Numbered from the stretch's first letter, positions 1 through 7,564 are shown. The stretch is DNA of 12,791 nt from an uncultured Oxalobacteraceae bacterium (GCA_946478765.1 CAMLDH010000084.1:1-12791), one strand, 5' to 3'. The notes: generated by a model not told the origin, from the sequence alone. Translations and numbers: made by a program.

Positions 1-36
1 CGCACCAATGCTGCGGTGGATCGCAATGGTGCGCAA
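1..36 (-). CDS. Possible 5' end of a divergent gene (edge fragment)
   Basis: On the minus strand the sequence AGAAAGGAGGTG (plus 44-55) is a near-perfect Shine-Dalgarno. Eight bases after its GGAGGT core lies a TTG (plus 34-36) that opens a frame remaining open for 12 codons to the window edge and reading MRTIAIHRSIGA. A GTG two codons upstream (40-42) is in the same frame but too close to the ribosome-binding site. I recognise no family from 12 residues. The same bases can also be read as a plus-strand hairpin followed by a pyrimidine-rich tract, so the gene call is speculative and rests only on the ribosome-binding site. Confidence 0.2.
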   Translation of the reverse strand, partial: MRTIAIHRSIGA

Positions 37-43
37 GCGCACC
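1..43. repeat. Nested, mutually exclusive inverted repeats
   Basis: CGCACCA (1-7) is the reverse complement of TGGTGCG (27-33). GGTGCG (28-33) can instead pair with CGCACC (38-43), forming a tight stem with loop CAAG. The two pairings share one arm, so they exclude each other. On the plus strand the second hairpin is followed by a pyrimidine-rich stretch ending in a short T run (56-61), weakly like a terminator. On the minus strand the same hairpin would hold the candidate TTG start in or next to its loop. Confidence 0.45.
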
Positions 44-119
44 CACCTCCTTTCTATTTTTCACGACACAAATAATTTTGCGTGATTGCTGAGTAGTTCG
101 CCGCACTTAAATTTGCAGC

Positions 120-195
120 TTGGGTTGCGTGTAACGAAACCCAATATTGCCGGTCGCAATCGCATTATCGGTAGCATCAACCAGATATTGGGGTT
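120..195. repeat. Degenerate palindromic intergenic repeat
   Basis: TTGGGTT (120-126) and AACCCAA (138-144) pair, and CGT (128-130) pairs with ACG (134-136), leaving one mismatch and a 3-base loop. A second near-complement of the AACCCAATAT arm, ATATTGGGGTT, follows at 185-195. Elements built on TTGGGTT/AACCCAA are, from memory, common in intergenic regions of Burkholderiales. This copy is worn. I see no flanking duplication and no gene inside it. Confidence 0.45.
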
Positions 196-255
196 CGCTA
201 CGCTCGTCCCTCGCCGGACGCTGCCAACCGGCATCCCTCCAATTCAGCTTCGTCC

Positions 256-1845
256 ATGCGCAACGTCAATTCACATTCAATAGCAAAGAATCTTTATCAT
301 TTCGAACGCGTGACTAGCCGCTTGACCTCCCTACCCCTACTTCTTATTTTTATATTGGCCGGCGCCCTCAATGTGCTGGCCTTCGCACCGTTCGGCTGGT
401 GGCCGCTGCAAATCGTGCTGCTGGCATCGCTGTTCGGCTTCATCTCCCGCACCGCTTCCATCAAACGCAGTGCGCTGATCGGCTGGGCATACGGCTTCGG
501 CTGGTCGGCGTGCGGCGTGTATTGGCTCTTCATCAGCATGCATCGCTACGGCGGCATGCCGGCCTGGATGGCGGCGCTTGCGGTGGCGCTGCTGGCGCTG
601 TTGCTGGGCGCATTTCCGGCGCTTGCCATCGCGGGCGCCACCTGGCTCAGGCAACGCTGGTCGGCAACGCCCACGGTCGCGCTATTGATGATTTTCCCGG
701 CGCTCTGGACCTTGGCGGAATGGCTGCGCGGTTGGGTGTTCACCGGCTTTCCCTGGATCACCACGGGATATGCCCATACCGCCAGTCCGCTCGCCGGTTT
801 CGCGCCGGTCGTCGGTGTCTATGGGCTCGGCTGGCTGGCGGCTCTGATTGCCGGGTGTCTCGCCTTGCTGCCGTCCAAAAAGCTGTCGCTCGGATTGGCC
901 GTGTCGATTCTCGCCATCGGTTTCGGCTTGAAGGCGGTCGATTGGACCCAAGTCAACGGCCAACCGATTTCAGTACGGCTATTGCAAGGCAATGTACCGC
1001 AGGAAATGAAGTTCGAGACCGAGCAAATCGTCGCGGCGCTTTCGATGTACTACGACATGATCGAACAGACGCCGGCCGACCTGATCGCGACACCCGAGAC
1101 CGCCATTCCGCTGCTGACGCACCAATTGCCGCCGGATTACCTGCCGCGCCTGTCGCACTATGCGCAACAAACGGGGAGCCATGTCGTGCTCGGCATCCCG
1201 GCCAGCGACGGGCCGGGACAATACGCCAATAGCGTGATCGGGCTGGCGCCGCAAGCAACGGCAATGTCCGATTCTCGGCCATACCAATACCGTTACGACA
1301 AACACCATCTGGTGCCGTTCGGCGAATTCATTCCGATGGGATTCCGCTGGTTCGTCGACATGATGCACATACCGCTGGGCGACTTCATGCGCGCGCCGGT
1401 GTTGCAAGCGCCGTTTGCGGTGAAGGACCAATGGATATTGCCGAATATCTGTTACGAGGATTTGTTCGGCGAAGAAATTGCAGATCAGATCGCGGCCGGC
1501 CATTTCAAAGACACGCCGCAAGCGAGCATCTTGCTCAACGTGTCCAACATCGCGTGGTTCGGCGATTCGATCGCGTTGCCGCAACATTTGCAGATTTCAC
1601 AAATGCGCACGCTGGAAACCGGCCGCCCGATGCTGCGCGCCACCAATACCGGCACCACGGCGGTCATTGATCCGAAAGGCCGTGTCCTTGCGCAATTGCC
1701 GCCGTATACGCACGGCGTGTTGAGCGCTTCGGTGCAAGGTTACAAGGGCGTCACCCCGTATATTCTGTATGGAAATACAATCATTGTTGCGCTCACCATG
1801 CTGTTATTAGGCGCCGCGTGGTTTTTGGCGCGTAAAAACCGCTAG
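256..1845 (+). CDS. lnt: Apolipoprotein N-acyltransferase
   Basis: Lnt transfers a third acyl chain from a phospholipid to the N-terminal cysteine of lipoproteins in the inner membrane, the last step of lipoprotein maturation. The 529-residue frame starts with an N-terminal bundle of hydrophobic helices (about residues 25-235), continues with a periplasmic carbon-nitrogen hydrolase domain (about 236-480) and ends with a C-terminal membrane helix (about 503-524). The catalytic triad is visible: E281 in [11 protein letters not shown]349 in [12 protein letters not shown] and C399 in LPNICYEDL. The spacing (68 and 50 residues) is close to E. coli E267-K335-C387. No Shine-Dalgarno precedes ATG 256 or the in-frame GTG at 310, which would give 511 residues. 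The shorter form would start just before the first helix, as family members usually do, so 310 is a real alternative. Its usual neighbour CorC is not seen upstream. Confidence 0.96.
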   Translation: MRNVNSHSIAKNLYHFERVTSRLTSLPLLLIFILAGALNVLAFAPFGWWPLQIVLLASLFGFISRTASIKRSALIGWAYGFGWSACGVYWLFISMHRYGGMPAWMAALAVALLALLLGAFPALAIAGATWLRQRWSATPTVALLMIFPALWTLAEWLRGWVFTGFPWITTGYAHTASPLAGFAPVVGVYGLGWLAALIAGCLALLPSKKLSLGLAVSILAIGFGLKAVDWTQVNGQPISVRLLQGNVPQEMKFETEQIVAALSMYYDMIEQTPADLIATPETAIPLLTHQLPPDYLPRLSHYAQQTGSHVVLGIPASDGPGQYANSVIGLAPQATAMSDSRPYQYRYDKHHLVPFGEFIPMGFRWFVDMMHIPLGDFMRAPVLQAPFAVKDQWILPNICYEDLFGEEIADQIAAGHFKDTPQASILLNVSNIAWFGDSIALPQHLQISQMRTLETGRPMLRATNTGTTAVIDPKGRVLAQLPPYTHGVLSASVQGYKGVTPYILYGNTIIVALTMLLLGAAWFLARKNR

Positions 1846-1848
1846 AAT
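1819..1848 (+). promoter_or_regulatory. Possible glyQ promoter at the lnt 3' end
   Basis: TAGAAT at 1843-1848 overlaps the lnt TAG stop and is a good match to the sigma-70 -10 consensus. The -35 element is poor (TGGTTT at 1819-1824, 18-base spacer). Transcription would begin near 1855 and give a leader of about 50 bases. The same region can form a 6-bp stem, AAAACC (1835-1840) with GGTTTT (1853-1858), and the leader a 5-bp stem, CTCGC (1869-1873) with GCGAG (1884-1888). Read-through from lnt is equally possible. Confidence 0.3.
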
Positions 1849-1904
1849 CAAAGGTTTTAGCAACTTTCCTCGCCCGACGAAGCGCGAGAGCGAATACACC
1901 CACC

Positions 1905-2816
1905 ATGCTCACATTTCAACAAGTCATTCTCACGCTGCAAGAGTACTGGGACGCGCAAGGCTGCGCCCTGCTCCAGCCCTACGACATGGAAGTCGGCGCC
2001 GGCACCTCGCACACCGCGACTTTCCTGCGCGCAATCGGACCGGAACCATGGCGCGCCGCCTATGTGCAGCCGTCGCGCCGCCCGAAAGACGGCCGCTACG
2101 GCGAGAACCCGAACCGCATGCAACACTACTACCAATACCAGGTGGTGTTGAAACCGGCGCCGGAAAACATTCTCGACCTGTATCTGGGCTCGCTCGAAGC
2201 ATTGGGACTGAACTTGAAGCAAAACGATGTGCGCTTCGTCGAAGACGATTGGGAAAATCCGACGCTCGGCGCGTGGGGCCTCGGCTGGGAAGTGTGGCTC
2301 AACGGCATGGAAGTCACGCAATTCACTTATTTCCAGCAAGTCGGCGGCCTCGACTGCAAACCGGTGCTCGGCGAAATCACTTACGGCATCGAGCGCCTGG
2401 CGATGTATCTGCAGGGCGTCGAAAACGTGTACGACCTGGTATGGACCGAATGGGAAGAACACGGCGTCAAGAAACACCTGACCTACGGCGATGTATTCCA
2501 TCAGAATGAAGTCGAGCAGTCGACCTACAATTTCGAATACTCGAACACCGAATTCCTGTTCTCGCTGTTTGGCAATTACGAAGCGGAAGCCAAGCGCCTG
2601 CTGGACATCCCGTTGGCGCTGCCGGCCTACGAGATGATCCTGAAGGCGGCGCACACGTTCAACCTGCTCGATGCGCGCGGCGCAATTTCAGTCACGGAAC
2701 GCGCGGCGTATATCGGCCGCATCCGCAACTTGTCGCGTGCGGTCGCGCAAGCGTATTTCGAGTCGCGCGAGAAGCTGGGTTTCCCGATGTGCGGCGACGC
2801 GCGCAAGGCGGCTTGA
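1905..2816 (+). CDS. glyQ: Glycyl-tRNA synthetase alpha subunit
   Basis: This is the alpha chain of the bacterial alpha2-beta2 glycyl-tRNA synthetase, a class II enzyme that attaches glycine to tRNA-Gly in the cytoplasm. The alpha chain carries the aminoacylation core. The 303 residues match the length of the E. coli protein exactly. The hallmark N-terminal segment is present ([14 protein letters not shown], then [15 protein letters not shown]), followed by the class II motif 2 region ([19 protein letters not shown]) and the [14 protein letters not shown] segment near residues 159-172. ATG 1905 is chosen because it aligns with the conserved family start. No Shine-Dalgarno is obvious. The partner glyS lies downstream, but 252 bp away and behind a palindromic element, an unusually wide gap for this pair. 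Confidence 0.98.
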   Translation: MLTFQQVILTLQEYWDAQGCALLQPYDMEVGAGTSHTATFLRAIGPEPWRAAYVQPSRRPKDGRYGENPNRMQHYYQYQVVLKPAPENILDLYLGSLEALGLNLKQNDVRFVEDDWENPTLGAWGLGWEVWLNGMEVTQFTYFQQVGGLDCKPVLGEITYGIERLAMYLQGVENVYDLVWTEWEEHGVKKHLTYGDVFHQNEVEQSTYNFEYSNTEFLFSLFGNYEAEAKRLLDIPLALPAYEMILKAAHTFNLLDARGAISVTERAAYIGRIRNLSRAVAQAYFESREKLGFPMCGDARKAA

Positions 2817-2858
2817 CAATAGCCCCCTCCCCCCTTGCAGGGGGTGTAGCAGGGAATT

Positions 2859-2876
2859 CGGATCGCATGCGATCCG
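2859..2876. repeat. 18-bp perfect palindrome
   Basis: CGGATCGCATGCGATCCG is identical to its reverse complement. It sits inside the glyQ-glyS element, ten bases before the next palindrome. Confidence 0.85.
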
Positions 2877-2886
2877 CCTGCGAAAC

Positions 2887-2910
2887 GGATTGCGCTTGCA
2901 AGCGCAATCC
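2887..2910. repeat. 24-bp perfect palindrome
   Basis: The half-site GGATTGCGCTTG (2887-2898) is followed directly by its reverse complement (2899-2910) with no spacer. The centre TTGCAA is shared in style with the TTGCA/TGCAA cores of the element's two ends. In RNA it would form a stem with a small loop. Confidence 0.85.
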
Positions 2911-2923
2911 TCTTGGCTGGGAT

Positions 2924-2974
2924 GGGGGTAGTGCGTTCGATGTACAGCAGTTATATCTCAAACGCACTACCCCC
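2924..2974. repeat. 14-bp perfect inverted repeat
   Basis: GGGGGTAGTGCGTT (2924-2937) and AACGCACTACCCCC (2961-2974) are exact reverse complements separated by 23 bases. In the glyQS transcript this would be the most stable stem of the spacer. Confidence 0.85.
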
Positions 2975-2981
2975 TCCCTAA

Positions 2982-3004
2982 CCCTCCCCCTGCAAGGGGG
3001 AGGG
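2982..3004 (+). terminator. Strong GC hairpin, possible attenuator before glyS
   Basis: CCCTCCCCC (2982-2990) pairs perfectly with GGGGGAGGG (2996-3004) around the loop TGCAA. The following sequence (AACTTCTTACTATTTATTC) is AT-rich but has no uninterrupted T run, so efficient intrinsic termination is doubtful. It may cause pausing, partial termination or protection of the upstream glyQ RNA from 3' decay. Confidence 0.3.
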
Positions 3005-3068
3005 AACTTCTTACTATTTATTCACTTATGTATTTTGATCTCGCCTCTGCGGGAATGACTGCAAAAAC

Positions 3069-5165
3069 ATGAACCAAACACTGTTAGTCGAACTCCTCAC
3101 CGAAGAACTTCCGCCAAAAGCGCTCGCCAAACTGGGCGATGCATTTGCAGCCGGTATTGTGAACGGATTGAAATCACGCGATTTTCTCGACGCCGATGCG
3201 GTCGCCACTTCGTATGCAACGCCGCGTCGCCTCGCGGTGTCGATCACGCGCGTGCGCGCCACATCACCGGACAAATCGATCCGCGAAAAGGTGCTGCCGG
3301 TATCGGTCGCCTTGAACGCGGAAGGCCAGCCCAGCGCACCGCTATTGAAAAAGCTCGCGGCATTATCCGGTGCAATCAAGGTGGCGGAAATCAAGGTCGG
3401 CGAATTGGAACGTGCGGTCGACGGCAAGGCCGACAGTTTTTTCTACACCTATACCGCGCCGGGCTCGGTACTGCATGACGGCTTGCAAGCGGCGCTGGAA
3501 GAAACGATCGCGAAATTGCCGATCCCCAAGGTGATGAGCTATCAGCGCCCGGATGGATCGAGCGTGCAGTTCGTGCGCCCGGTACACAAGCTGATCGCGC
3601 TGCACGGCGCCGATGTGTTGCCGATCGCGATTCTCGGCTTGGCGGCCGGCCGCACCACGCTCGGCCATCGCTTCCTGTCGCAAGGCGAGCTGGCGATCAG
3701 CGACGCCGAAAGCTACGGCACCGTGCTGGAAACGCAAGGCAAAGTGATCGCGAGCGTCACCGCCCGCAAGGAAAAAATCCGCGCCGCATTGCTCGACCGC
3801 GCCGGCAGCGACCAGACCTTGATGCCGGAAGCCTTGCTCGATGAAGTCACCGCGCTGGTCGAATGGCCGGTTGTGTATGAATGCAACTTCGAGCAGGAAT
3901 TCCTGTCAGTGCCTCAGGAATGCCTGATCCTGACCATGCAAACCAATCAGAAATATTTTGCGTTGACCGATACCCATGGCCGGCTGCGCTCACGCTTCCT
4001 GATCGTGTCGAACCTGGAAACCGCGGACCCGCAACACATTATCGGCGGCAATGAGCGTGTCGTGCGTCCGCGCTTGTCGGACGCGAAATTTTTCTTCGAG
4101 CAAGACAAGAAAAAGAAACTGGCGGATCGCCTGCCGGGCCTGGCCAACGTCGTGTATCACAACAAGCTCGGCACGCAAGCGCAACGCACGGAGCGCGTCA
4201 AAACGCTGGCAGGCATCATTGCGCAAGCGCTCGGCGCCGACGTGGCATTGGCGGAACGCGGCGCATTGCTGGCCAAGACCGATCTGCTGACCGACATGGT
4301 CGGCGAATTCCCCGAACTGCAAGGCATCATGGGCACTTACTATGCGCGCCATGACGGCGAGCATGAGGAAGTCGCGCTGGCCGCGTCCGAACACTACCAG
4401 CCGCGCTTTGCCGGCGACGCGCTGCCCGCCACGTCAACCGGCACTGCAGTCGCGCTGGCGGATAAGCTGGAGACGCTGGTCGGCATCTGGGGCATCGGCT
4501 TGCAGCCAACCGGCGACAAGGATCCATTCGCGTTGCGCCGCCATGCACTGGGTGTGTTGCGCATGCTGATTGAAAAGCGCTTGCCGCTGTCGGTCGGCGC
4601 CTTGCTGGCAAACGCTGCACAACTGTTTGCCGGCAATGCCAATTTCAAGAATCCGGGCGCGGACGTTACCGCTTTCATGTTCGATCGTTTGCGCGGCCTG
4701 CTGCGCGAACGCGGTTTTGCGCAAAACGAAATCGAGGCAGTGGTGGCGCAAAATCCCGACACACTCGACAACATCATCGAACGTCTGAATGCGGTAAAGG
4801 CATTTGCCGCATTGCCGGAAGCCGAATCGCTCGCCGCCGCCAACAAGCGCATCACGAATATCCTGAAAAAAACCGAAGGCGCCGCCGGCGCCGTGCAAAC
4901 AGGGTTGCTGCGCGAAGCCGCGGAAGAGGGTTTGTATGCCGCGATGACGTCGTTGAAACCAAAGGTCGACGCAGCCTTCGCGCAAGGCGATTTCGCCGGC
5001 ACCTTGAAGGCGCTCGCGCATCTGCGCGACAATGTCGATGCGTTTTTCAACGACGTGATGGTGATGGCGGAAGACGAGCAATTGCGCAACAACCGCCTTG
5101 CGCTGCTCTCCAGCCTGCATGCAATGATGAACCGGGTAGCCGACATTTCGAAACTGGCCGCTTGA
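3069..5165 (+). CDS. glyS: Glycyl-tRNA synthetase beta subunit
   Basis: This is the beta chain of the alpha2-beta2 glycyl-tRNA synthetase. It binds tRNA and completes the enzyme made with GlyQ. The 698 residues are close to the 689 of E. coli. Visible landmarks are the N-terminal [15 protein letters not shown], the central [19 protein letters not shown] segment (about residues 327-345) and the HD-like segment [16 protein letters not shown] with [12 protein letters not shown] (about 406-440). The C-terminal anticodon-binding DALR-type end reads [22 protein letters not shown] 3069 aligns with the usual family start (MxxxLLVELxTEELP), although no good Shine-Dalgarno precedes it. The gene ends 16 bases before the gmhB ATG, so the two are probably co-transcribed. 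Confidence 0.98.
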   Translation: MNQTLLVELLTEELPPKALAKLGDAFAAGIVNGLKSRDFLDADAVATSYATPRRLAVSITRVRATSPDKSIREKVLPVSVALNAEGQPSAPLLKKLAALSGAIKVAEIKVGELERAVDGKADSFFYTYTAPGSVLHDGLQAALEETIAKLPIPKVMSYQRPDGSSVQFVRPVHKLIALHGADVLPIAILGLAAGRTTLGHRFLSQGELAISDAESYGTVLETQGKVIASVTARKEKIRAALLDRAGSDQTLMPEALLDEVTALVEWPVVYECNFEQEFLSVPQECLILTMQTNQKYFALTDTHGRLRSRFLIVSNLETADPQHIIGGNERVVRPRLSDAKFFFEQDKKKKLADRLPGLANVVYHNKLGTQAQRTERVKTLAGIIAQALGADVALAERGALLAKTDLLTDMVGEFPELQGIMGTYYARHDGEHEEVALAASEHYQPRFAGDALPATSTGTAVALADKLETLVGIWGIGLQPTGDKDPFALRRHALGVLRMLIEKRLPLSVGALLANAAQLFAGNANFKNPGADVTAFMFDRLRGLLRERGFAQNEIEAVVAQNPDTLDNIIERLNAVKAFAALPEAESLAAANKRITNILKKTEGAAGAVQTGLLREAAEEGLYAAMTSLKPKVDAAFAQGDFAGTLKALAHLRDNVDAFFNDVMVMAEDEQLRNNRLALLSSLHAMMNRVADISKLAA

Positions 5166-5181
5166 ACTTGATGTGTAATTG

Positions 5182-5742
5182 ATGAAACTCATTATTCTTG
5201 ACCGTGACGGCGTCATTAACTACGACTCCGATGCCTTCATCAAATCGCCGGACGAATGGATCGCCATCCCCGGTTCACTGGAAGCGATCGCGCGCCTGAA
5301 TCAAGCCGGTTACCGCGTGGTGGTATCGACCAACCAGTCGGGTATTGCGCGCGGCCTGTTCAATATGCGGGCCTTGAATGATATCCATCAAAAGATGCAT
5401 GTCTGTGCGCAGGCGGTCGGTGCCGATATCGATGCGATCTTCTTTTGCCCGCATGCGGCGGACGACAACTGCGATTGCCGCAAGCCGAAGCCGGGCATGC
5501 TGCATACCATTGCAAAGCGCTTCAATGTGAGCCTGAAAGGCGTGCCCGTGATCGGCGATTCGCTGCGTGATTTGCAGGCAGGCTTCGTGGTGGGATGCGA
5601 GCCGTATCTGGTGTTGACCGGCAAAGGGGAAAAGACGCGCGAGAAAGGCGGCCTGCCGCCGGGCACCGCGATTTACCAGAACCTGGCGGCAGTCGTCGAG
5701 CATCTGCTGCATACCCCGACGGGAATTCCTGCCGCCGCCTGA
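5182..5742 (+). CDS. gmhB: D-glycero-beta-D-manno-heptose-1,7-bisphosphate 7-phosphatase
   Basis: GmhB removes the C7 phosphate of heptose 1,7-bisphosphate in the cytoplasmic ADP-heptose pathway that feeds the LPS inner core. The 186-residue protein is a HAD phosphatase: nucleophile D7 and acid/base D9 in LDRDGVIN, the motif II threonine in VVSTNQSG, and motif IV in VIGDSLRD (D126). A zinc site is formed by C89, H91, C97 and C99 in CPHAADDNCDCRKPKPG. The H-to-C loop is only five residues, shorter than in E. coli GmhB, which I recall as usual for betaproteobacterial members. ATG 5182 is preferred to the TTG immediately before it (5179) because MKLIILDRDG matches the family start. A histidinol-phosphatase role is the main alternative but is less likely next to envelope genes. 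Confidence 0.93.
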   Translation: MKLIILDRDGVINYDSDAFIKSPDEWIAIPGSLEAIARLNQAGYRVVVSTNQSGIARGLFNMRALNDIHQKMHVCAQAVGADIDAIFFCPHAADDNCDCRKPKPGMLHTIAKRFNVSLKGVPVIGDSLRDLQAGFVVGCEPYLVLTGKGEKTREKGGLPPGTAIYQNLAAVVEHLLHTPTGIPAAA

Positions 5743-5823
5743 AGCGCTCATAAATTCGTTCGGCCGGCATCGGTCCGTGCCCGCACATTCATTATTAACA
5801 CGCCCTGATCCTGGCATTCATTC

Positions 5824-5829
5824 TGGAGA
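5824..5829 (+). promoter_or_regulatory. Ribosome-binding site deciding the plsC start
   Basis: TGGAGA lies four bases before ATG 5834. It favours this start over the in-frame ATG at 5777, which would add 19 polar residues before the hydrophobic N-terminal helix. Confidence 0.7.
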
Positions 5830-5833
5830 TTCG

Positions 5834-6568
5834 ATGTTACGCATCACTTTGTTCCTGCGTTCGCTGCTGTTCATGCTGTTGATGGTGGCGGCAACCCTGA
5901 TTTGGGCGCCGCTGTGCTTTTTGTTTGCGCCGCTGCCGTACAACAAACGCTACTACTGGACTTCACGCTGGAACGTGTTCGTCATCTGGGCCGCGAAAAC
6001 CGTGTGCGGCATCCGCTATCAGGTCAAGGGATATGCAAACTTACCCGATGCGCCGGTGATTCTCTTGTCCAAGCATCAATCGGCATGGGAAACGATTTTT
6101 TATTTGTACTTCATGCCGCGTCCGCTGGTATATGTATTCAAAAAGGAAATCACATATATCCCCTTTTTCGGTTGGGGCATCGCGCTATTGCGCATGATTC
6201 CGATTGATCGCAGCAAAGCCAAGGATGCGCTGGCACAGATTGTCGAACATGGCAGAAAGCGACTGGCTGACGGACAGTGGGTCATCATGTTCCCGGAAGG
6301 TACCCGTAGCGCGGTTGGCGAGAAAGGCAAGTACAAGGGCGGCGGCACGCGCCTGGCGGTTGAAACCGATACACCGGTAGTGCCGATTGCGATGAATGCC
6401 GGCGAATGCTGGCCGAAAAATTCATTCATCAAAAAGCCCGGCATGATCACCATATCGATCGGCAAGCCAATCTCGCCGAAAGGCTTGGGCCCGGCGGAGT
6501 TGATGCAACAAGTCGAAAATTGGATAGAATCTGAAATGCGCGTGATTTCGCCGAACATGTACAAATGA
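5834..6568 (+). CDS. plsC: 1-acyl-sn-glycerol-3-phosphate acyltransferase
   Basis: PlsC acylates lysophosphatidic acid to phosphatidic acid at the inner membrane, the branch point of phospholipid synthesis. The 244-residue protein begins with a hydrophobic helix (about residues 6-36). Acyltransferase motif I is KHQSAWET, with H81 and an acidic residue four positions on that is E86 rather than the Asp of the textbook HX4D. From memory, KHQSxWET is normal for this betaproteobacterial subfamily. Motif III is FPEGTRS (residues 153-159) and motif IV is VPIAMNAG. The gene lies 91 bp after gmhB and is followed after 15 bp by the protease frame. An acyltransferase acting on another lysophospholipid or on a lipid A-like substrate is possible but less likely. 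Confidence 0.92.
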   Translation: MLRITLFLRSLLFMLLMVAATLIWAPLCFLFAPLPYNKRYYWTSRWNVFVIWAAKTVCGIRYQVKGYANLPDAPVILLSKHQSAWETIFYLYFMPRPLVYVFKKEITYIPFFGWGIALLRMIPIDRSKAKDALAQIVEHGRKRLADGQWVIMFPEGTRSAVGEKGKYKGGGTRLAVETDTPVVPIAMNAGECWPKNSFIKKPGMITISIGKPISPKGLGPAELMQQVENWIESEMRVISPNMYK

Positions 6569-6583
6569 TATTGCGGGACAGAG

Positions 6584-7564
6584 TTGCGCCAAGCGATACT
6601 CTGTACTCAACAAATTGTAGACCTCATAAAATCCTTCATAACATCCTTGAAACTGCTCCACCAGACATCGCCTGACCCGCATCAGCTCGCGCTGCAGTTG
6701 GACTTTTTTTCTCCGGATTTTTCATCGCAACCGCCGGTTGACCATCCCGCGCCGAACCATTTATCGGGATCGGGGCTCCAACCGGCGATGCCACCGCAAC
6801 CGACCACGCCGCCGCCCGTCCGCCCCACTGCCACGCGCAATGGCAGACGCCGCATCCACCTGAACGAACATGTGCTCGATTACGCGCTGCTGCGATCGAA
6901 GCGCCGTTCTATCGGATTTTTGATCGACGATGACGGCTTGCGCATCACCGCCCCGAAGTGGGTCACGCTGGCCGAAATCGAAAGCGCGATCCGCGAAAAG
7001 CAGCGCTGGATTTTCAACAAGCTCAATGAGCGCCGTGAACGCTTTGCGCGCCGCCTGCAGCCGCAGATGCAATGGTGTGACGGCGCCGTGCTGCCGTATC
7101 TGGGCGCGGATGTCACATTGCGCATTCGTGCGATGCAAGCAGCGGGCGTCGCCTACGACGACGCGGCCCGCGAACTCACAATCTGTCTGCCGGCTGACGC
7201 CGCAGAACAGCAGTTGAAGGACCGGGTGCAAGGATGGCTGCAGGTGGAAGCCAAGCGTGTGTTTGCCGAGCGTCTGCCGCTATATGCCGAAAAGCTCGAC
7301 GTCAGCTATCAGTCGTTTGCGCTGTCGTCAGCGATGACGCAATGGGGTTCGTGCACGGCCGAGGGCAAGATCCGCCTCAATTGGCGCCTGATCCATTTTG
7401 CGCTGCCGCTGATCGATTACGTGATCGCGCACGAGCTTGCGCATCTGCGCGAAATGAACCATGGCCCGCGTTTCTGGGCGACCGTACAATCGGTGTTTCC
7501 CGAATTCGAAGCCGCAAAAAAGGCCCTGCGCGAACGGGCGCCGGAGACGCTGCCGATTTTTTAA
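6584..7564 (+). CDS. YgjP/SprT-like (DUF45) zinc metalloprotease
   Basis: This is a putative zinc-dependent peptidase of the YgjP (COG1451) group, often labelled M48 or SprT-like. The active-site motif is HELAH at residues 283-287 with the third ligand H293 in REMNHGPRFW. It is preceded by the family signature QWGSCTAEGKIRLNWRL. Residues about 82-135 (HLNEHVLDYALLRSKRR onward) form the N-terminal part of the domain. The first 80 residues are low-complexity and proline-rich, with a QLDFF peptide at 38-42. The start is unresolved: TTG 6584 has only a weak GGGA upstream, TTG 6647 (305 residues, beginning MKLLHQ) has none, and the first ATG (6788) would remove the N-terminal tail. An ATG overlapping the plsC stop (6565) is in another frame and stops after 36 codons. 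The physiological substrate is unknown. The family is related to WLM/Wss1-type proteases. Confidence 0.88.
   Translation: MRQAILCTQQIVDLIKSFITSLKLLHQTSPDPHQLALQLDFFSPDFSSQPPVDHPAPNHLSGSGLQPAMPPQPTTPPPVRPTATRNGRRRIHLNEHVLDYALLRSKRRSIGFLIDDDGLRITAPKWVTLAEIESAIREKQRWIFNKLNERRERFARRLQPQMQWCDGAVLPYLGADVTLRIRAMQAAGVAYDDAARELTICLPADAAEQQLKDRVQGWLQVEAKRVFAERLPLYAEKLDVSYQSFALSSAMTQWGSCTAEGKIRLNWRLIHFALPLIDYVIAHELAHLREMNHGPRFWATVQSVFPEFEAAKKALRERAPETLPIF

Larger units (their letters stand above)
1..255. other. Gene-poor left edge upstream of lnt
   Basis: I see no convincing coding region on the plus strand. The three forward frames at the very edge are open for only about 24-29 codons and none resembles the C-terminus of CorC, the gene that often precedes lnt in related bacteria. 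The stretch holds a nested hairpin at 1-43, a minus-strand Shine-Dalgarno-like sequence near 45-54, and a degenerate palindromic repeat around 120-195. A TTG-initiated 65-codon frame at 86-283 crosses the repeat and overlaps the lnt start. It looks fortuitous. Confidence 0.6.
2823..3004. repeat. MITE/BIME-like palindromic element between glyQ and glyS
   Basis: The ends are imperfect inverted copies of each other. The left end (2825-2844) reads, as its reverse complement, CCCCCTGCAAGGGGGGAGGG. The right end (2986-3004) reads CCCCCTGCAAGGGGGAGGG, so the two differ by one G. Between them lie an 18-bp perfect palindrome, a 24-bp perfect palindrome and a 14-bp perfect inverted repeat. There is no open frame that could be a transposase. 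I could not identify a target-site duplication. This fits a non-autonomous dispersed repeat rather than an insertion sequence, but copy number in the genome is unknown. Confidence 0.6.
2817..3068. other. Non-coding spacer splitting glyQ and glyS
   Basis: These 252 bases contain no credible gene. Most of the stretch (2823-3004) is one palindrome-dense element described separately. The remaining 64 bases before glyS are AT-rich and end in GCCTCTGCGGGAATGAC, which resembles half of the GCGGGAATGAC-type dispersed repeat seen in many proteobacteria. No clear Shine-Dalgarno precedes the glyS ATG. Confidence 0.7.

Noticed and set aside
11..55. 3' end of a 16S rRNA gene
   Set aside because: The CACCTCCTTTCT match and CTGCGGTGGATC are suggestive, but 21 unrelated bases separate them and the bases before position 11 do not fit 16S. 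A Shine-Dalgarno on the other strand explains the match more simply.
86..283. 65-codon frame upstream of lnt
   Set aside because: It has a TTG start, no Shine-Dalgarno, crosses a palindromic repeat and overlaps the lnt start.
399..1232. Plus-strand 277-codon frame inside lnt
   Set aside because: It overlaps lnt in another frame, and its product is Arg/Ala-rich without recognisable motifs. lnt has all catalytic residues.
979..1587. Minus-strand 202-codon frame opposite lnt
   Set aside because: It is the antisense shadow of the lnt hydrolase domain, with no family features.
1857..2654. Minus-strand 265-codon frame opposite glyQ
   Set aside because: It is fully antisense to the highly conserved glyQ, and its composition is that of a complement frame.
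2823..3004. CRISPR array or integron attC site in the glyQ-glyS gap
   Set aside because: There are no regularly spaced direct repeats and no attC-like core sites or integrase nearby. The structure is a set of different palindromes bounded by inverted ends.
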